A stretch of DNA of 54,943 nt from Oscillospiraceae bacterium. GTDB lineage: Bacteria > Bacillota > Clostridia > Oscillospirales > Oscillospiraceae. The notes under the pieces are model-generated. The model was given only the letters and a program-made list of their open reading frames with translations, made no database searches and was not told the DNA's origin. The translations under genes and the position numbers were made by a program. The DNA lies in NCBI GenBank assembly GCA_021203885.1, contig JAJQAH010000008.1, forward strand, positions 1 to 54,943, in the 5' to 3' direction. Within the stretch, counting starts at the first letter, position 1, and the number at the start of each line of letters is the position of its first letter. Positions 1 through 10,041 of this stretch are shown in pieces.

Positions 1-94
1 TCATCCCCCACCTGCTTCGCAGAGGTGGAGGCTTTCTGGCTAATTCTTCGGTAAAAACGGAGACCCCCTGAAGTACGGACCGGCCCTTTTGTTC
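1..94. other. Upstream intergenic stretch with a small hairpin
   Basis: No gene is visible here. Positions 8-28 form a short hairpin (CCACCT pairing with AGGTGG around a GC-closed TTC loop) followed by a weakly pyrimidine-rich stretch. It might be the remnant terminator of a gene outside the window, but there is no proper T-tract, so the call is weak. Confidence 0.25.
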
Positions 95-123
95 TTGTAC
101 ATTTTGGCGCCAGCTGATATAAT
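95..123 (+). promoter_or_regulatory. Sigma-A type promoter for pyrE-uvrB-uvrA
   Basis: TTGTAC (95-100) and a perfect TATAAT (118-123) are separated by exactly 17 bp. Transcription should start near 130, leaving a leader of about 57 nt before the pyrE GTG. No attenuator hairpin with a T-tract is seen in that leader. Confidence 0.75.
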
Positions 124-186
124 GTAAGGACCCGCTCCGGGACGGTCCGGAGTTGAAGCAAAGAAGAAGAAAGCAGGCGGAAAGCT

Positions 187-858
187 GTGACTTATAAAGA
201 AGAATTCATCACATTCATGGTGCGCTCCGGTGTTCTGACATTCGGAGATTTTGTCACCAAGTCGGGGCGGAAGACGCCTTATTTTATCAATACGGGAAAT
301 TACCGGACCGGGGCGCAGGCGGCCAAACTGGGCGAGTACTACGCCCGCTGCATCCAGGAAAACGCGCCCGACGGCATCGACTGCCTGTTCGGCCCCGCGT
401 ACAAGGGGATCCCGCTGGCCGTCTCGGCGGCGGCCTCCCTGTATAACATGTACGGCCGGGATCTGCCCTACGGCTTTAACCGGAAAGAGGTCAAGGACCA
501 CGGGGAGGGCGGATTCATGGTCGGTTACACGCCCGTCGACGGCGACCGGATCGCCATCGTGGAGGACGTGGTCACGGCCGGAACGGCCGTCCGGGAATCC
601 CTGCAGCTTCTGCAGTCTCTCGGCGACGTCCGGGTGACGCACCTGTTCGTCTCCGTGGACCGGATGGAGCGGGGGACAAGGGACTGCTCCACACTGGACG
701 AGCTGCGGGAGGATTACGGCATCACGGTGTGTCCCATCGTGACGATCCGGGATATCATCTCGTTTATGTACCAGAGGGAAGTGGACGGGAAAGTCTACAT
801 CGACGATGAGATGCGCGGCCGTATGGAGGACTATCTCGCCGAGTACGGCGGCAAATGA
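187..858 (+). CDS. pyrE: Orotate phosphoribosyltransferase
   Basis: Cytoplasmic enzyme of pyrimidine synthesis that joins orotate and PRPP to give orotidine 5'-phosphate. The 223-residue length is usual. The PRPP-binding signature [10 protein letters not shown] lies at residues 125-134, and the orotate-side segment SGRKTPYF is near residue 26. It starts at GTG with an AGGCGG-like ribosome site six bases upstream. It is followed after 48 bp by uvrB on the same strand, with no visible promoter between them, so the DNA-repair genes may be read from the pyrE promoter. Other pyr genes are not adjacent here; carA, carB and pyrG lie about 40 kb away. Confidence 0.93.
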   Translation: MTYKEEFITFMVRSGVLTFGDFVTKSGRKTPYFINTGNYRTGAQAAKLGEYYARCIQENAPDGIDCLFGPAYKGIPLAVSAAASLYNMYGRDLPYGFNRKEVKDHGEGGFMVGYTPVDGDRIAIVEDVVTAGTAVRESLQLLQSLGDVRVTHLFVSVDRMERGTRDCSTLDELREDYGITVCPIVTIRDIISFMYQREVDGKVYIDDEMRGRMEDYLAEYGGK

Positions 859-906
859 TCCCTGTTTTTGTGTCTGAAGAAATCCTGAGAAAAGGGGGCC
901 GTATTT

Positions 907-2874
907 TTGGATCATTTTGAACTGCACAGCGAATACAGCCCCACCGGGGACCAGCCGGAGGCCATTGCGCAGCTGACGGAGGGGCTGAAGAACGGACTGG
1001 ACGAGCAGACCCTGCTGGGTGTCACCGGGTCCGGGAAGACCTTCACGATGGCCAACGTCATCGCGAACACGAACCGGCCGACGCTGATCATCTCCCACAA
1101 CAAGACACTGGCCGCCCAGCTGTTTGAGGAGATGCGTGAATATTTTCCCAATAACGCGGTGGAGTATTTTGTCTCCTACTACGATTACTACCAGCCGGAG
1201 GCCTATATTCCCCATACGGACACCTATATCGAAAAGGACGCCTCCATTAACGAGGAGATCGACCGGCTGCGGCTGTCCGCCACCGCGTCCCTGATGGAAC
1301 GCAGGGACGTCATCGTCGTCGCCTCCGTATCCTGCATATACGGACTCGGCGAGCCGGAGGATTTTGCCAATATGATGGTATCCCTCCGGGTGGGGCAGAC
1401 CATCAAAAGAGACGATCTGCTCAGCAGGCTGATCGATATCCGCTATGAGCGCAACGACATCGCCTTTGAGCGGAATAAATTCCGGGTGCGGGGCGACACG
1501 GTGGAGATCTTTCCGGCCTATTGGAAGTCCAGCGCCATCCGGGTGGAGTTCTTCGGGGACGAGATCGACCGGATCTCGGAGATCAATCCCCTGACGGGGG
1601 CGCCCATCCGGCGTCTGGAGAATATCCCGGTGTGGCCGGCCACGCACTATGTGACGCCCCGGGATAAAATGGAAAAGGCCGTCCATGAGATCTGCCGGGA
1701 GATGGACGAGCGGGTGGCCTATTTCAAGGAGAACGACAAGCCCCTGGAGGCGGAGCGCATCGCACAGCGGACCATGTACGACGTGGAGATGATGCAGGAG
1801 CTGGGCTACTGTTCCGGCATTGAGAATTACAGCCGCGTCATCGAGGGCCGCGCGCCCGGCACGCCGCCCCACACGCTGCTGGACTACTTCCCGGAAGATT
1901 TTATCCTGTTCGTGGATGAATCCCATGTGACCCTTCCGCAGCTGCGGGCCATGTACAACGGGGACCACGCCAGAAAAACATCCCTGGTGGAATACGGGTT
2001 CCGGCTGCCCTGCGCCTTTGACAACAGGCCTTTGAAGTTTGAGGAGTTCGAGCAGCGCCTGAATCAGGTCATCTACGTCTCCGCCACGCCGGGCGAATTC
2101 GAGATCACCCGGTCCGGGCAGGTGGCCGAACAGCTGATTCGGCCCACCGGCCTGCTGGACCCCGTCGTGGAAGTGCGGCCGGTGGAGGGCCAGATCGACG
2201 ACCTGATTTCGGAGATCAATCTGCGGGTGGACCGGCAGGAGCGGGTACTGGTCACCACCCTGACCAAGAAAATGGCGGAAGATCTGTCCTCCTATCTGAA
2301 GGAGGCGGGCATCCGCTGCCGCTACATGCACCACGACATCGACGCCATCGAGCGGGCGGAGATCATCCGGTCCCTCCGGCTGGGTGAATTCGACGTGCTG
2401 GTGGGCATCAATCTTCTTCGGGAGGGCCTCGATCTGCCCGAGGTCAGCCTGGTGGCGATCATAGACGCGGACAAGGAAGGATTTCTCCGCTCGGAGACCG
2501 CGCTGATCCAGACCATGGGCCGGGCTGCCCGGAACGCCGGGGGCACCGTCATCCTGTATGCGGATACGGTGACGCCCTCCATGGCCAGGGCCATGGAAGA
2601 GACCGCCCGGCGCCGGACCAAACAGGACGAATATAACCGGGCCAACGGGATTACGCCGACCACGATCGTCAAGGATGTCAGGCGGGGGATCGACCTTTCC
2701 AGCGAGGAGGAGACTTCCGAATTCGACTTCAACGAGAAACAGATGACCAAACAGCAGCGGCAGGAACTGATCGCGAAACTGGAGAAGCAGATGAATCAGG
2801 CGGCCAAACTGCTGGAATTCGAGTACGCGGCCGAGCTGCGGGACCGGATCATATCCCTGCAGGGAAAGAGGTAA
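907..2874 (+). CDS. uvrB: UvrABC excinuclease subunit B
   Basis: DNA-damage-verifying helicase-like subunit of nucleotide excision repair; it is loaded by UvrA and then recruits UvrC. It has 655 residues, typical for the family. Walker A GVTGSGKT is at residues 38-45, the beta-hairpin region [10 protein letters not shown] is near residue 92, the DESH box lies mid-protein, and a C-terminal UVR domain (about 620-655) can contact UvrC. The start is TTG with a GGGGG ribosome site eight bases upstream. Only four bases separate it from uvrA, so the two are co-translated. I saw no GAAC-N4-GTTC type SOS box in the 48-bp gap upstream. Confidence 0.96.
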   Translation: MDHFELHSEYSPTGDQPEAIAQLTEGLKNGLDEQTLLGVTGSGKTFTMANVIANTNRPTLIISHNKTLAAQLFEEMREYFPNNAVEYFVSYYDYYQPEAYIPHTDTYIEKDASINEEIDRLRLSATASLMERRDVIVVASVSCIYGLGEPEDFANMMVSLRVGQTIKRDDLLSRLIDIRYERNDIAFERNKFRVRGDTVEIFPAYWKSSAIRVEFFGDEIDRISEINPLTGAPIRRLENIPVWPATHYVTPRDKMEKAVHEICREMDERVAYFKENDKPLEAERIAQRTMYDVEMMQELGYCSGIENYSRVIEGRAPGTPPHTLLDYFPEDFILFVDESHVTLPQLRAMYNGDHARKTSLVEYGFRLPCAFDNRPLKFEEFEQRLNQVIYVSATPGEFEITRSGQVAEQLIRPTGLLDPVVEVRPVEGQIDDLISEINLRVDRQERVLVTTLTKKMAEDLSSYLKEAGIRCRYMHHDIDAIERAEIIRSLRLGEFDVLVGINLLREGLDLPEVSLVAIIDADKEGFLRSETALIQTMGRAARNAGGTVILYADTVTPSMARAMEETARRRTKQDEYNRANGITPTTIVKDVRRGIDLSSEEETSEFDFNEKQMTKQQRQELIAKLEKQMNQAAKLLEFEYAAELRDRIISLQGKR

Positions 2875-2878
2875 TATT

Positions 2879-5713
2879 TTGACAGATCGCATTTCCGTCC
2901 GGGGCGCCCGGGTCAACAACCTGAAAAATATCGACGTGGATATCCCGCGGGACAAGCTGGTCGTGCTGACCGGCGTGTCCGGCTCCGGGAAATCCTCTCT
3001 CGCCTTCGACACCATCTACGCGGAAGGGCAGAGGCGGTATGTGGAGTCCCTTTCTTCCTATGCCCGGATGTTTCTGGGCCAGATGGACAAGCCGGACGTG
3101 GATTCCATCGACGGGCTGTCCCCGGCGATCTCCATCGACCAGAAGACCACATCCAAGAACCCGCGCTCGACGGTGGGCACCGTGACGGAGATCTATGACT
3201 ACCTGCGCCTGCTGTGGGCACGGGTCGGAACGCCCCACTGCCCGAAATGCGGCAAGGAGATCCGGCAGCAGAGCATCGACCAGATCATCGATCAGATCCT
3301 GGATCTGCCCGAAGCCACGAAGATCCAGATCATGGCGCCCGTGGTCCGTGGGAAAAAGGGAGAGCACGCCAAGATCCTGGAGGACGCCTCCAGGTCCGGC
3401 TACGTGCGGGCCCGGATCGACGGGAACATGTACGAGCTGGGGGAGCCGGTCGGGCTGAACAAGAACCAGAAACATAATATCGAGATCGTGGTGGACCGGC
3501 TGGTCATCCAGGACGGGATCCGCCGCAGACTGACGGACAGTGTGGAGACCGCGTCGAACCTGGCCGGGGGACTGGTCCTGGTGAATATCCTGCCGGAGGA
3601 CGAAGACCTGATGTTCTCCCAGAACTACGCGTGCGAGGACTGCGGGATCTCCATCGAGGAACTGACGCCCAGAATGTTCTCCTTCAATAATCCCTTCGGC
3701 GCCTGCCCGACCTGTTCCGGACTGGGCAGCCATCTGAAGGTGGACCCGGAGAAGATCCTTCCGAACAGGGACCTCTCTATCATGGAGGACGCGTTCAACG
3801 CGCCGGGCTGGACTGGAGTCAAAAGCGACGGCATCGTCCGCATGTATTTTGAGGCCCTGTCGAAGAAATACCATTTTTCCCTGAAGAAGCCTGTGAAGGA
3901 ACTGAGCCAGGATGTGATCGATCTGATCCTGTACGGCACCGGCGACGAGAAGCTGAAGCTGACCTATGAGCGGGCCGACGGGCAGGGAACGCTTGAGCAG
4001 CCGTTCGAGGGGATCGTCAACAATCTGGAGCGCAGATACAAAGAGACAAAGAGCGACAGCGTCCGTGCGGAGCTGGAGCAGTGCATGAGCGAATTCCCGT
4101 GCCCGGACTGCCAGGGCCGCCGCCTGCGTCCTGAATCCCTGGCCGTCACGGTGGGCGGCCTGAATATCGACGAGTTCTGCCGCAAATCCGTGACGAAGGC
4201 CCTGGAGTTCATGGAGGGGCTGAAGCTGTCCAAGCAGAAACAGCGCATTGCGGAACTGGTTCTGAAAGAGATCATCTCGCGCCTGCGCTTTCTGCAGAGC
4301 GTGGGACTGGAATATCTGACGCTGTCCAGGACTTCGGCGACCCTCTCCGGCGGCGAGAGCCAGCGGATCCGGCTGGCCACGCAGATCGGATCTTCGCTTA
4401 TGGGTGTCGTGTATATCCTGGACGAGCCGTCCATCGGCCTGCATCAGCGGGATAACGCGATGCTGCTGGATACTTTGAAACAGCTGCGGGACCTGGGCAA
4501 TACCCTGATCGTGGTGGAACACGATGAGGAGACCATGCGCGCGGCCGACTGGATCGTGGATATCGGACCGGGCGCCGGCGTGCACGGCGGCGAGGTGGTG
4601 GCCAGCGGCACGGCGGAGGACATCATGAGCACGCCCGGTTCGGTCACCGGCGACTATCTGTCCGGACGGAAAAAGATCCCCGTGCCCGCGGTGAGACGGC
4701 CGGGAAACGGGAAGAAACTGACCGTCCTGGGTGCGGCGGAAAACAATCTCCGCCATATCGACGTATCCTTTCCCCTGGGCACGTTCATCTGCGTGACCGG
4801 CGTGTCCGGATCCGGAAAATCCAGCCTGGTCAACGAGATCCTGTATAAGAAACTGGCCTGCGACCTGAACCACGCCAAGTGCAGGCCGGGGAAATTCGGC
4901 AGCATAAAAGGGGAGGAGTATCTGGACAAGGTCATCGCCATCGACCAGTCGCCCATCGGCCGCACGCCCCGGTCGAACCCTGCAACATACACTGGACTGT
5001 TCAACGATATCCGGGAGCTGTTCGCCTCCACGCCGGACGCGAAGGCGAGAGGCTACGGACCGGGCCGGTTCTCATTTAACGTGAAAGGCGGGCGCTGCGA
5101 GTCCTGCCAGGGTGACGGCCTTCTGAAGATCGAGATGCATTTTCTTCCGGACGTCTATGTCCCCTGCGAGGTGTGCAAGGGGAAACGCTATAACCGGGAG
5201 ACACTGGAGGTCTGCTACAAGGGTCAGAACATTTATGAAGTATTGAATATGACCGTGGACGAGGCACTGGAATTTTTCGAAAACCTGCCGAGGATCCGGA
5301 ACAAGCTGGCCACGCTACGGGACGTGGGAATGGGATATATCAAGCTCGGTCAGCCTTCCACCGAGCTTTCAGGCGGCGAGGCACAGAGAGTCAAGCTGGC
5401 CACCGAACTCTCCAAGCGTTCCACCGGACGCACGCTTTATATCCTGGACGAGCCCACCACCGGCCTGCATTCGGCCGATGTCCAGCAGCTGATCCAGGTC
5501 CTTCAGCGGCTGGTGGACCAGGGGAATACGGTGGTCGTCATCGAGCACAATCTGGACGTGATCAAGACCGCCGACTATATTATCGACCTCGGTCCGGAAG
5601 GGGGAGACGCCGGCGGCGAGGTGGTCGCGGCGGGGACGCCGGAGGAGATCGCCGAATGCCCCGCCAGCTATACGGGCCAGTACATGAAAAAACTCTGTAC
5701 GCTGAAAAAATAG
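2879..5713 (+). CDS. uvrA: UvrABC excinuclease subunit A
   Basis: Damage-recognition ATPase of nucleotide excision repair, a dimeric ABC protein that loads UvrB. The 944-residue length is normal. Two ABC modules are visible: Walker A GVSGSGKS at 32-39 and again near 640, signatures LSGGESQR and LSGGEAQR, and Walker [11 protein letters not shown] and [10 protein letters not shown]. Zinc-binding CxxC pairs (CEDC...CPTC and CESC...CEVC) interrupt the modules as in the family. The start is TTG with AGAGG eight bases upstream inside the end of uvrB. The gene is closed by a strong hairpin at 5737-5770. Confidence 0.97.
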   Translation: MTDRISVRGARVNNLKNIDVDIPRDKLVVLTGVSGSGKSSLAFDTIYAEGQRRYVESLSSYARMFLGQMDKPDVDSIDGLSPAISIDQKTTSKNPRSTVGTVTEIYDYLRLLWARVGTPHCPKCGKEIRQQSIDQIIDQILDLPEATKIQIMAPVVRGKKGEHAKILEDASRSGYVRARIDGNMYELGEPVGLNKNQKHNIEIVVDRLVIQDGIRRRLTDSVETASNLAGGLVLVNILPEDEDLMFSQNYACEDCGISIEELTPRMFSFNNPFGACPTCSGLGSHLKVDPEKILPNRDLSIMEDAFNAPGWTGVKSDGIVRMYFEALSKKYHFSLKKPVKELSQDVIDLILYGTGDEKLKLTYERADGQGTLEQPFEGIVNNLERRYKETKSDSVRAELEQCMSEFPCPDCQGRRLRPESLAVTVGGLNIDEFCRKSVTKALEFMEGLKLSKQKQRIAELVLKEIISRLRFLQSVGLEYLTLSRTSATLSGGESQRIRLATQIGSSLMGVVYILDEPSIGLHQRDNAMLLDTLKQLRDLGNTLIVVEHDEETMRAADWIVDIGPGAGVHGGEVVASGTAEDIMSTPGSVTGDYLSGRKKIPVPAVRRPGNGKKLTVLGAAENNLRHIDVSFPLGTFICVTGVSGSGKSSLVNEILYKKLACDLNHAKCRPGKFGSIKGEEYLDKVIAIDQSPIGRTPRSNPATYTGLFNDIRELFASTPDAKARGYGPGRFSFNVKGGRCESCQGDGLLKIEMHFLPDVYVPCEVCKGKRYNRETLEVCYKGQNIYEVLNMTVDEALEFFENLPRIRNKLATLRDVGMGYIKLGQPSTELSGGEAQRVKLATELSKRSTGRTLYILDEPTTGLHSADVQQLIQVLQRLVDQGNTVVVIEHNLDVIKTADYIIDLGPEGGDAGGEVVAAGTPEEIAECPASYTGQYMKKLCTLKK

Positions 5714-5736
5714 TGTGCCTTTTGGCCCTTTACTGA

Positions 5737-5770
5737 AAAAGAGGCGCAGCCTGACGGCCGCGCCTCTTTT
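5737..5770. terminator. Bidirectional intrinsic terminator between uvrA and tsf
   Basis: AAAAGAGGCGC (5737-5747) pairs perfectly with GCGCCTCTTTT (5760-5770), an 11-bp stem with an inner GCC/GGC extension. The A-rich 5' arm and T-rich 3' arm give a U-tail in both directions, serving uvrA on the plus strand and tsf on the minus strand. Confidence 0.9.
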
Positions 5771-5802
5771 GAACACAAGATTTTAGCGAAAATTTTTTCG
5801 GA

Positions 5803-6723
5803 TCAGCCTTTCTGCAGTTCCTTGGCGATCTCCTCGGCAAAATTCTGCTCTTTCTTTTCGATCCCTTCGCCGCGCTCGTACCGGACGGCGTCTTTCAGGG
5901 TGATGGTTCCGCCCAGGTCCTTCGCCACGCCGGAAAGGTACTGCTCCACGGTCATGTTGGAATCCTTGACGAAATCCTGCTGCATCAGGCAGTTCTCCGT
6001 GTAGAATTTGTTCAGCTTGCCGGTGACGATCTTCTCCTTGACCTGGTCGGGCTTGTCGGCCATTTTCGGGTCGTTTGCCATCTGTGCCAGCAGGATCTTC
6101 TTCTCCTCGTCCAGCACATCGTCCGTGACCTGGCTCTTGTCCAGGAAACGGGGATTCAGAGCCGCGATCTGCATGGCCAGGTCCTTGCCGGCCTCATTGA
6201 CCTGCTCCGGCGTCAGATCCGTCTCCAGATTGACCAGCACGGCGATCCTGCCGTTGGCGTGGTTATAGGCAACGGATACATTTTCCGTAAACATGGCGAA
6301 ACGCCGGACCTGGATGTTTTCTCCGACCAGCAGGACCATCTCCTGCTGCTGCTGGAGAACGGTCAGGGCGGTGTCAAGATAGGGACTCTCCATCAGCGTA
6401 TCCAGATCTGCCGGTTTGCAGGCCGCGACCGTGGCGGCCACGCCCTTTACGAAGTCCACGAACTTCTCATTCATGGCCACAAAATCGGTCTCCGAATTGA
6501 CCTCGACCGCAACACCGGTCCCGTCGATGACGTCCGCGTAAGCCATGCCTTCGGCCGCCACACGGCCGGCTTTCTTCTGGGAAGCAGCCAGACCTCTCTC
6601 ACGCAGGATCTCGACGGCCTTATCCATATTTCCGTCTGCCTCGGTCAGCGCCTTTTTGCAGTCCATCATACCGACACCGGTCATGGTGCGCAGTGCCTGG
6701 ACATCTTTTGCGGTAACTGCCAT
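5803..6723 (-). CDS. tsf: Elongation factor Ts
   Basis: Guanine-nucleotide exchange factor that regenerates EF-Tu-GTP during translation. The 306 residues begin MAVTAKDVQALR, a typical EF-Ts N-terminal UBA-like domain (1-55), and the conserved TDFVA motif that contacts EF-Tu is at 79-83. I chose the ATG at 6723 over an upstream in-frame codon (6747) because an AAAGGAG ribosome site sits nine bases before it and the family starts here. It follows rpsB in the usual rpsB-tsf order; the 109-bp gap contains a GC-rich hairpin. Confidence 0.95.
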   Translation of the reverse strand: MAVTAKDVQALRTMTGVGMMDCKKALTEADGNMDKAVEILRERGLAASQKKAGRVAAEGMAYADVIDGTGVAVEVNSETDFVAMNEKFVDFVKGVAATVAACKPADLDTLMESPYLDTALTVLQQQQEMVLLVGENIQVRRFAMFTENVSVAYNHANGRIAVLVNLETDLTPEQVNEAGKDLAMQIAALNPRFLDKSQVTDDVLDEEKKILLAQMANDPKMADKPDQVKEKIVTGKLNKFYTENCLMQQDFVKDSNMTVEQYLSGVAKDLGGTITLKDAVRYERGEGIEKKEQNFAEEIAKELQKG

Positions 6724-6754
6724 TATTATACACTCCTTTAAATTCACGAATGAA

Positions 6755-6781
6755 TGCGCCCGCCCACACCGGACGGGCGCA
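6755..6781. other. Intercistronic hairpin between rpsB and tsf
   Basis: TGCGCCCG (6755-6762) pairs with CGGGCGCA (6774-6781), an 8-bp GC-rich stem. In the direction of rpsB-tsf transcription there is no T-tract after it, so it is not a convincing terminator. It could be a pause, processing or stability element that lowers tsf output relative to rpsB. Confidence 0.55.
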
Positions 6782-6832
6782 GATTTTTAGAAATTTGGAA
6801 AATCAGATTCCGGCTCCGCCGAAGGATCCGGA

Positions 6833-8095
6833 TCATTCGGCGGCAGCTTCGACCTTCTCCTCAGCCGCTTCTTTTGTTTCCTCGGCGGATTCTTTTACTT
6901 CCTCAGCCGCTTCTTTCGCGGCATCTTTTGCCTCCTCAGCGGCTTCTTTTACTTTCTCAGCTTTTTTACCGCCGTCTTTCTCTTCGGAAGCGGACTCGCC
7001 GGTTTCTTTCTCCGCTTTTTTGGCGGTGCTCCTGGAGGAGGATTTTGTCGTCTTTTTAGCGGTACTTTTCTTTTCCGCGGCTTCTTCTGCCGGCTTTTCT
7101 GTTTTTTCAGTCTTATCTGACGCTTCAGCCGTCTCTTTCGCCTTGGAGGAAGTTCTCTTTCTGGGCGCAGCTTTCTTCTCGGACGCACTTTCTTTTTCCG
7201 TATCGTCGTCCTCGGCCGGGATCACATACTCCTTCTTTGCCGGTTTTTCAGCGGGCTCGCTAACCTCAACGACCTCCAGGTCGCTTTCCTGAAGAACGTA
7301 TTCCTTCCTGACCGGCTTGGATGCTGCTTCCGCCTCAGCCTGTTCCTTCGCGGCTTTTTCGGCGGCGGCTTTCTCCTCCGCTTCCTTCGCGGCTTCCTTT
7401 TCCGCCGCGTCGCGGCCCTGCAGACCTTCCTCAACGGCGTTTGCCATGATCGAACAGATCAGGCGTATGGCACGGATCGCGTCGTCGTTTCCGGGGATCA
7501 CATAGTCAATCTCATCCGGGTCGCAGTTGGTATCCACAACAGCGACGATGGGAATATGCAGCTTTCTCGCCTCGTTGATGGCGTTCCGTTCTTTCCTGGG
7601 GTCAATGACGAACAGGGCGGAAGGAAGCTCATCCATCTGGACGACGCCGCCCAGGTATCTTTCCAGTTTGGACATCTCGTTCATCAGTTTGATGACTTCT
7701 TTTTTTGTCAGCATGTCGAACGTTCCGTCTTCCTGCATCTTCTGCAGCTGGTTGAGACGGTCCACACGTCCGCGCATCGTCTTGAAATTGGTCAGCATGC
7801 CGCCGAGCCAGCGGGAATTGACATAATACATGCCGCAGCGTTCCGCTTCCTCGCGTATGGCGTCCTGTGCCTGCTTCTTGGTCCCGACGAACAGCACCGT
7901 TCCGCCGTCCTCCGCGACCGAACGGATGAAATTATACGCCGTGTCCAGTTTCTTGACGGTCTTCTGAAGATCGATGATGTAGATACCGTTCCGTTCGGTA
8001 TAGATATAGGGCTCCATCTTGGGGTTCCAGCGGCGGGTCTGGTGCCCGAAGTGAACGCCCGCCTCCAAAAGCTGCTTCATTGATACGACTGCCAT
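6833..8095 (-). CDS. rpsB: 30S ribosomal protein S2 with a long charged C-terminal extension
   Basis: Small-subunit ribosomal protein. Residues 1-228 are an ordinary S2 ([20 protein letters not shown] near the start; [11 protein letters not shown] near 95). Residues 229-420 are an extra Lys/Glu/Ala-rich tail, whereas the family is usually about 230-260 residues. The tail has an alanine/glutamate helical part, two similar KEYV segments, a basic Ser/Thr/Lys stretch (about 343-362) like histone H1 tails, and a closing amphipathic KEAAEE-type repeat. The ATG has a near-perfect AAGGAGG site. No frameshift is visible joining the two parts. The function of the tail is unknown. Confidence 0.93.
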   Translation of the reverse strand: MAVVSMKQLLEAGVHFGHQTRRWNPKMEPYIYTERNGIYIIDLQKTVKKLDTAYNFIRSVAEDGGTVLFVGTKKQAQDAIREEAERCGMYYVNSRWLGGMLTNFKTMRGRVDRLNQLQKMQEDGTFDMLTKKEVIKLMNEMSKLERYLGGVVQMDELPSALFVIDPRKERNAINEARKLHIPIVAVVDTNCDPDEIDYVIPGNDDAIRAIRLICSIMANAVEEGLQGRDAAEKEAAKEAEEKAAAEKAAKEQAEAEAASKPVRKEYVLQESDLEVVEVSEPAEKPAKKEYVIPAEDDDTEKESASEKKAAPRKRTSSKAKETAEASDKTEKTEKPAEEAAEKKSTAKKTTKSSSRSTAKKAEKETGESASEEKDGGKKAEKVKEAAEEAKDAAKEAAEEVKESAEETKEAAEEKVEAAAE

Positions 8096-8144
8096 GTAAT
8101 ATCCTCCTTAAAATTTTTGGTTTTTACCTCTGGGCGTCTCATTC

Positions 8145-8182
8145 AAAAAACTCCATTCCCGACCGATCGGGAACACCGGAGC
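8145..8182 (-). terminator. Intrinsic terminator hairpin inside the rpsB leader (candidate attenuator)
   Basis: Reading the minus strand, CTCC (8181-8178) pairs with GGAG (8154-8151) and TTCCCGA (8173-8167) pairs with TCGGGAA (8162-8156) around a TCGG loop, followed at once by six T (8150-8145). It lies about 25-62 nt after the predicted transcription start and about 50 nt before the rpsB ATG. An upstream GGAG (8195-8192) could compete for the CTCC arm. Confidence 0.75.
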
Positions 8183-8213
8183 TTTGTCGACCTCCCATGC
8201 GAAGTGCATGAAG

Positions 8214-8242
8214 ATTCTACCACAGTTTTTCGGCAAGTGCAA
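8214..8242 (-). promoter_or_regulatory. Promoter of rpsB-tsf
   Basis: On the minus strand TTGCAC (8242-8237) and TAGAAT (8219-8214) are spaced by 17 bp. The start would be near 8207, giving a leader of about 110 nt that contains the attenuator-like hairpin. Confidence 0.75.
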
Positions 8243-8304
8243 GAACTTTTTACTGATTTTTCTGCATTTTCTGCAGGTTTCATCCCGGGATAGGGAGTTC
8301 ACGC

Positions 8305-8345
8305 AGAAAAAGACCGCGGGTGCCGGAGCACCGACAGCCGCGGTC
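8305..8345 (-). terminator. Intrinsic terminator downstream of the MFS transporter
   Basis: GACCGCGG (8312-8319) pairs with CCGCGGTC (8338-8345), with an inner GTGC/GCAC stem. Read on the minus strand it is followed by five T (8311-8307). It sits about 100 bp past the transporter stop; the stretch between (8346-8447) holds nothing else I recognise. Confidence 0.8.
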
Positions 8346-8447
8346 AGGGAAATTAAGGGGGAAATGTGCCAGGGGGTTCCGGCAGATCCGGGTGCCCGGC
8401 ACGATCTTCGCTTCATGCCGCCGGTCCGCGGGACCGGCCGGCAGGGA

Positions 8448-9698
8448 TCAGTCCTCCAGATCCGTTCTCTCCACGTCTCTTTTCCACCGCTTCGCGAGGA
8501 ACATGCAGATGGCGCCTATGACACAGAATACGGCCAGGATCCGGAAGACCAGCGCGTAGCTCTGGCCGCTGGCATCCAGCAGGAAACCGGAGAGCGCGGG
8601 TCCGGCGACTCCGCTTAAAAAGCCATACGCGGAGAAGACAAGGCTGAAGATCATACTGTAATGCTTCAGGCCGAACAGGTCGGAGACCAGGGGTGCCGTA
8701 ATTGTGAACAGGGTCCCGAAAGCAAGGCCAACCAGGGCGGCCAGAACAGCGACCAGGACGATATTCGTACACCAGGGCAGCAGCAGGTACCCCAGACCGC
8801 CCAGCAGGAGTGCGATCAGTCCTGTCGCGTTGCGCCCGATCCAGTCGGAAACGGTGCCGGCGATGATACGGCCCACTCCGTTGGTCACGTTGAAGGCCGT
8901 CAGGACGGTGGCGGTCGTCAGTCCGATGGATGCGGCATACGAACCGGAAAGGCTGATCATGGAGACGCCGGCGGCGCCCATAAACAGCCAGCCCACCCAG
9001 ATCAGCCAGAAATTCCGGGTGCTGAGGGCCTGTTTGACGGTGTAGGATTTTTTGGCCAGCGCCGGGCCGGCCGCGGCGGAAGCTTTTTTCAGCTCCTCCA
9101 GTTCGCTGCTCTGCTTTTCGGTGAGATGGCAGAAGGAGGGAAGCTCGGCAAAGACCATGCTGGCACAGTTGAAGACCACGATCATGGCGACTACGATCCA
9201 GTTCATCGTCTGATACCCCACGCTGTCCAGCAGGGCCTGGTATACCAGGGACATGATGGCGCCCGCGATGCCGAAAGTCAGATTCACGACGCCGGAGGCC
9301 AGGCCGCGGCGCTGGGGAAGCCAGTTCTGGCAGGTGGAGATACAGGGCCCGTAAATAAATCCGGTGCCGGCTCCGCAGAAGAAGGCCCATATGTACGAAT
9401 ATACGATACTGGTGGCGAAGTTTGCGAAGATCATGTCGGCCAGCAGGATAGCCGTGCCGATCATCAGGCATCTGCGCGTGCCGATCTTCGCGTGTATGGA
9501 CCCGGAGACCAGCATCAGGACTCCTACGCCCAGACAGGCAAACATCATAATGAATCCCGTCTGGCTGGAGTCGGCGTCAAACTGATCCGCCCAGTAAGGC
9601 GTCAGAATACCGGGGTACCCGAAGAAAAGGGCACCGGAATTAAATGTGGCCAGGGCACAGGAAAGAATGCCCAGCCAGCTTCTTGTTCTGAGAGTCAT
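8448..9698 (-). CDS. MFS transporter, oxalate/formate antiporter (OFA) type
   Basis: Twelve-helix membrane transporter of the major facilitator superfamily, 416 residues. The sequence opens MTLRTRSWLGILSCAL and runs through regularly spaced hydrophobic segments. A cytoplasmic loop (about 188-215, with SSELEELKK) divides the two halves, and the GRIIAGTVSDWIGRN segment is the typical MFS loop motif. The family resemblance is to OFA carriers for small carboxylates; the substrate cannot be read from sequence. It is a single-gene unit with its own perfect-consensus promoter, a leader inverted repeat and its own terminator, so it is probably regulated independently of its neighbours. Confidence 0.8.
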   Translation of the reverse strand: MTLRTRSWLGILSCALATFNSGALFFGYPGILTPYWADQFDADSSQTGFIMMFACLGVGVLMLVSGSIHAKIGTRRCLMIGTAILLADMIFANFATSIVYSYIWAFFCGAGTGFIYGPCISTCQNWLPQRRGLASGVVNLTFGIAGAIMSLVYQALLDSVGYQTMNWIVVAMIVVFNCASMVFAELPSFCHLTEKQSSELEELKKASAAAGPALAKKSYTVKQALSTRNFWLIWVGWLFMGAAGVSMISLSGSYAASIGLTTATVLTAFNVTNGVGRIIAGTVSDWIGRNATGLIALLLGGLGYLLLPWCTNIVLVAVLAALVGLAFGTLFTITAPLVSDLFGLKHYSMIFSLVFSAYGFLSGVAGPALSGFLLDASGQSYALVFRILAVFCVIGAICMFLAKRWKRDVERTDLED

Positions 9699-9721
9699 AT
9701 ATTACCGTTCCTGTTTTCCGG

Positions 9722-9744
9722 GCGCGTCCGGATGACGGACGCGC
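9722..9744. promoter_or_regulatory. Perfect 9-bp inverted repeat in the MFS gene leader
   Basis: GCGCGTCCG (9722-9730) and CGGACGCGC (9736-9744) flank a five-base centre. The repeat lies after the transporter promoter and about 24 nt before its start codon, with no T-tract. It could be a repressor operator or a leader RNA hairpin near the ribosome site. Confidence 0.55.
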
Positions 9745-9769
9745 AATGGCGGGACCTAACAACTTAACT

Positions 9770-9798
9770 ATTATAACGGGCTCCAGAAATACTGTCAA
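9770..9798 (-). promoter_or_regulatory. Perfect-consensus promoter of the MFS gene
   Basis: On the minus strand TTGACA (9798-9793), 17 bp, TATAAT (9775-9770): both hexamers match the consensus exactly. Such a strong promoter on a single transporter gene suggests a repressor or leader control acts on it. Confidence 0.85.
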
Positions 9799-9929
9799 GG
9801 CGGGGAAGATCCTTTTCCGGACATGCATTTTTAGAAGACAAACGGAACGGCCGGAAAAGAGGACCCGGACAGGCAAAAATTTAAATTGTAACTTTTTGTA
9901 AATTAATCTGATTTTTCCGCTGGCTTCCC

Positions 9930-9958
9930 TTGCTATTTTGCCGGAAATACAGTATAAT
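9930..9958 (+). promoter_or_regulatory. Promoter of the cdaA-led operon
   Basis: TTGCTA (9930-9935), 17 bp, TATAAT (9953-9958). The start near 9965 gives an AT-rich leader of about 75 nt with no obvious terminator. The rest of the gap between the MFS gene and cdaA holds only the divergent MFS promoter. Confidence 0.75.
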
Positions 9959-10041
9959 TTTATTATAAAATGCGGTTATTCTGTCCTCAGATACTTTTGT
10001 ACCAATTTTTCCTTTAATTTTTTCGATGGGAGGTGATGACT

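Noticed and set aside
859-906. LexA/SOS operator before uvrB
   Set aside because: I looked for a GAAC-N4-GTTC type palindrome in the pyrE-uvrB gap and around the pyrE promoter and found none.
40-3015. Very long open frame on the minus strand opposite pyrE and uvrB (about 990 codons)
   Set aside because: It is antisense to two clearly conserved genes, resembles no protein family, and is explained by high third-position GC removing stop codons.
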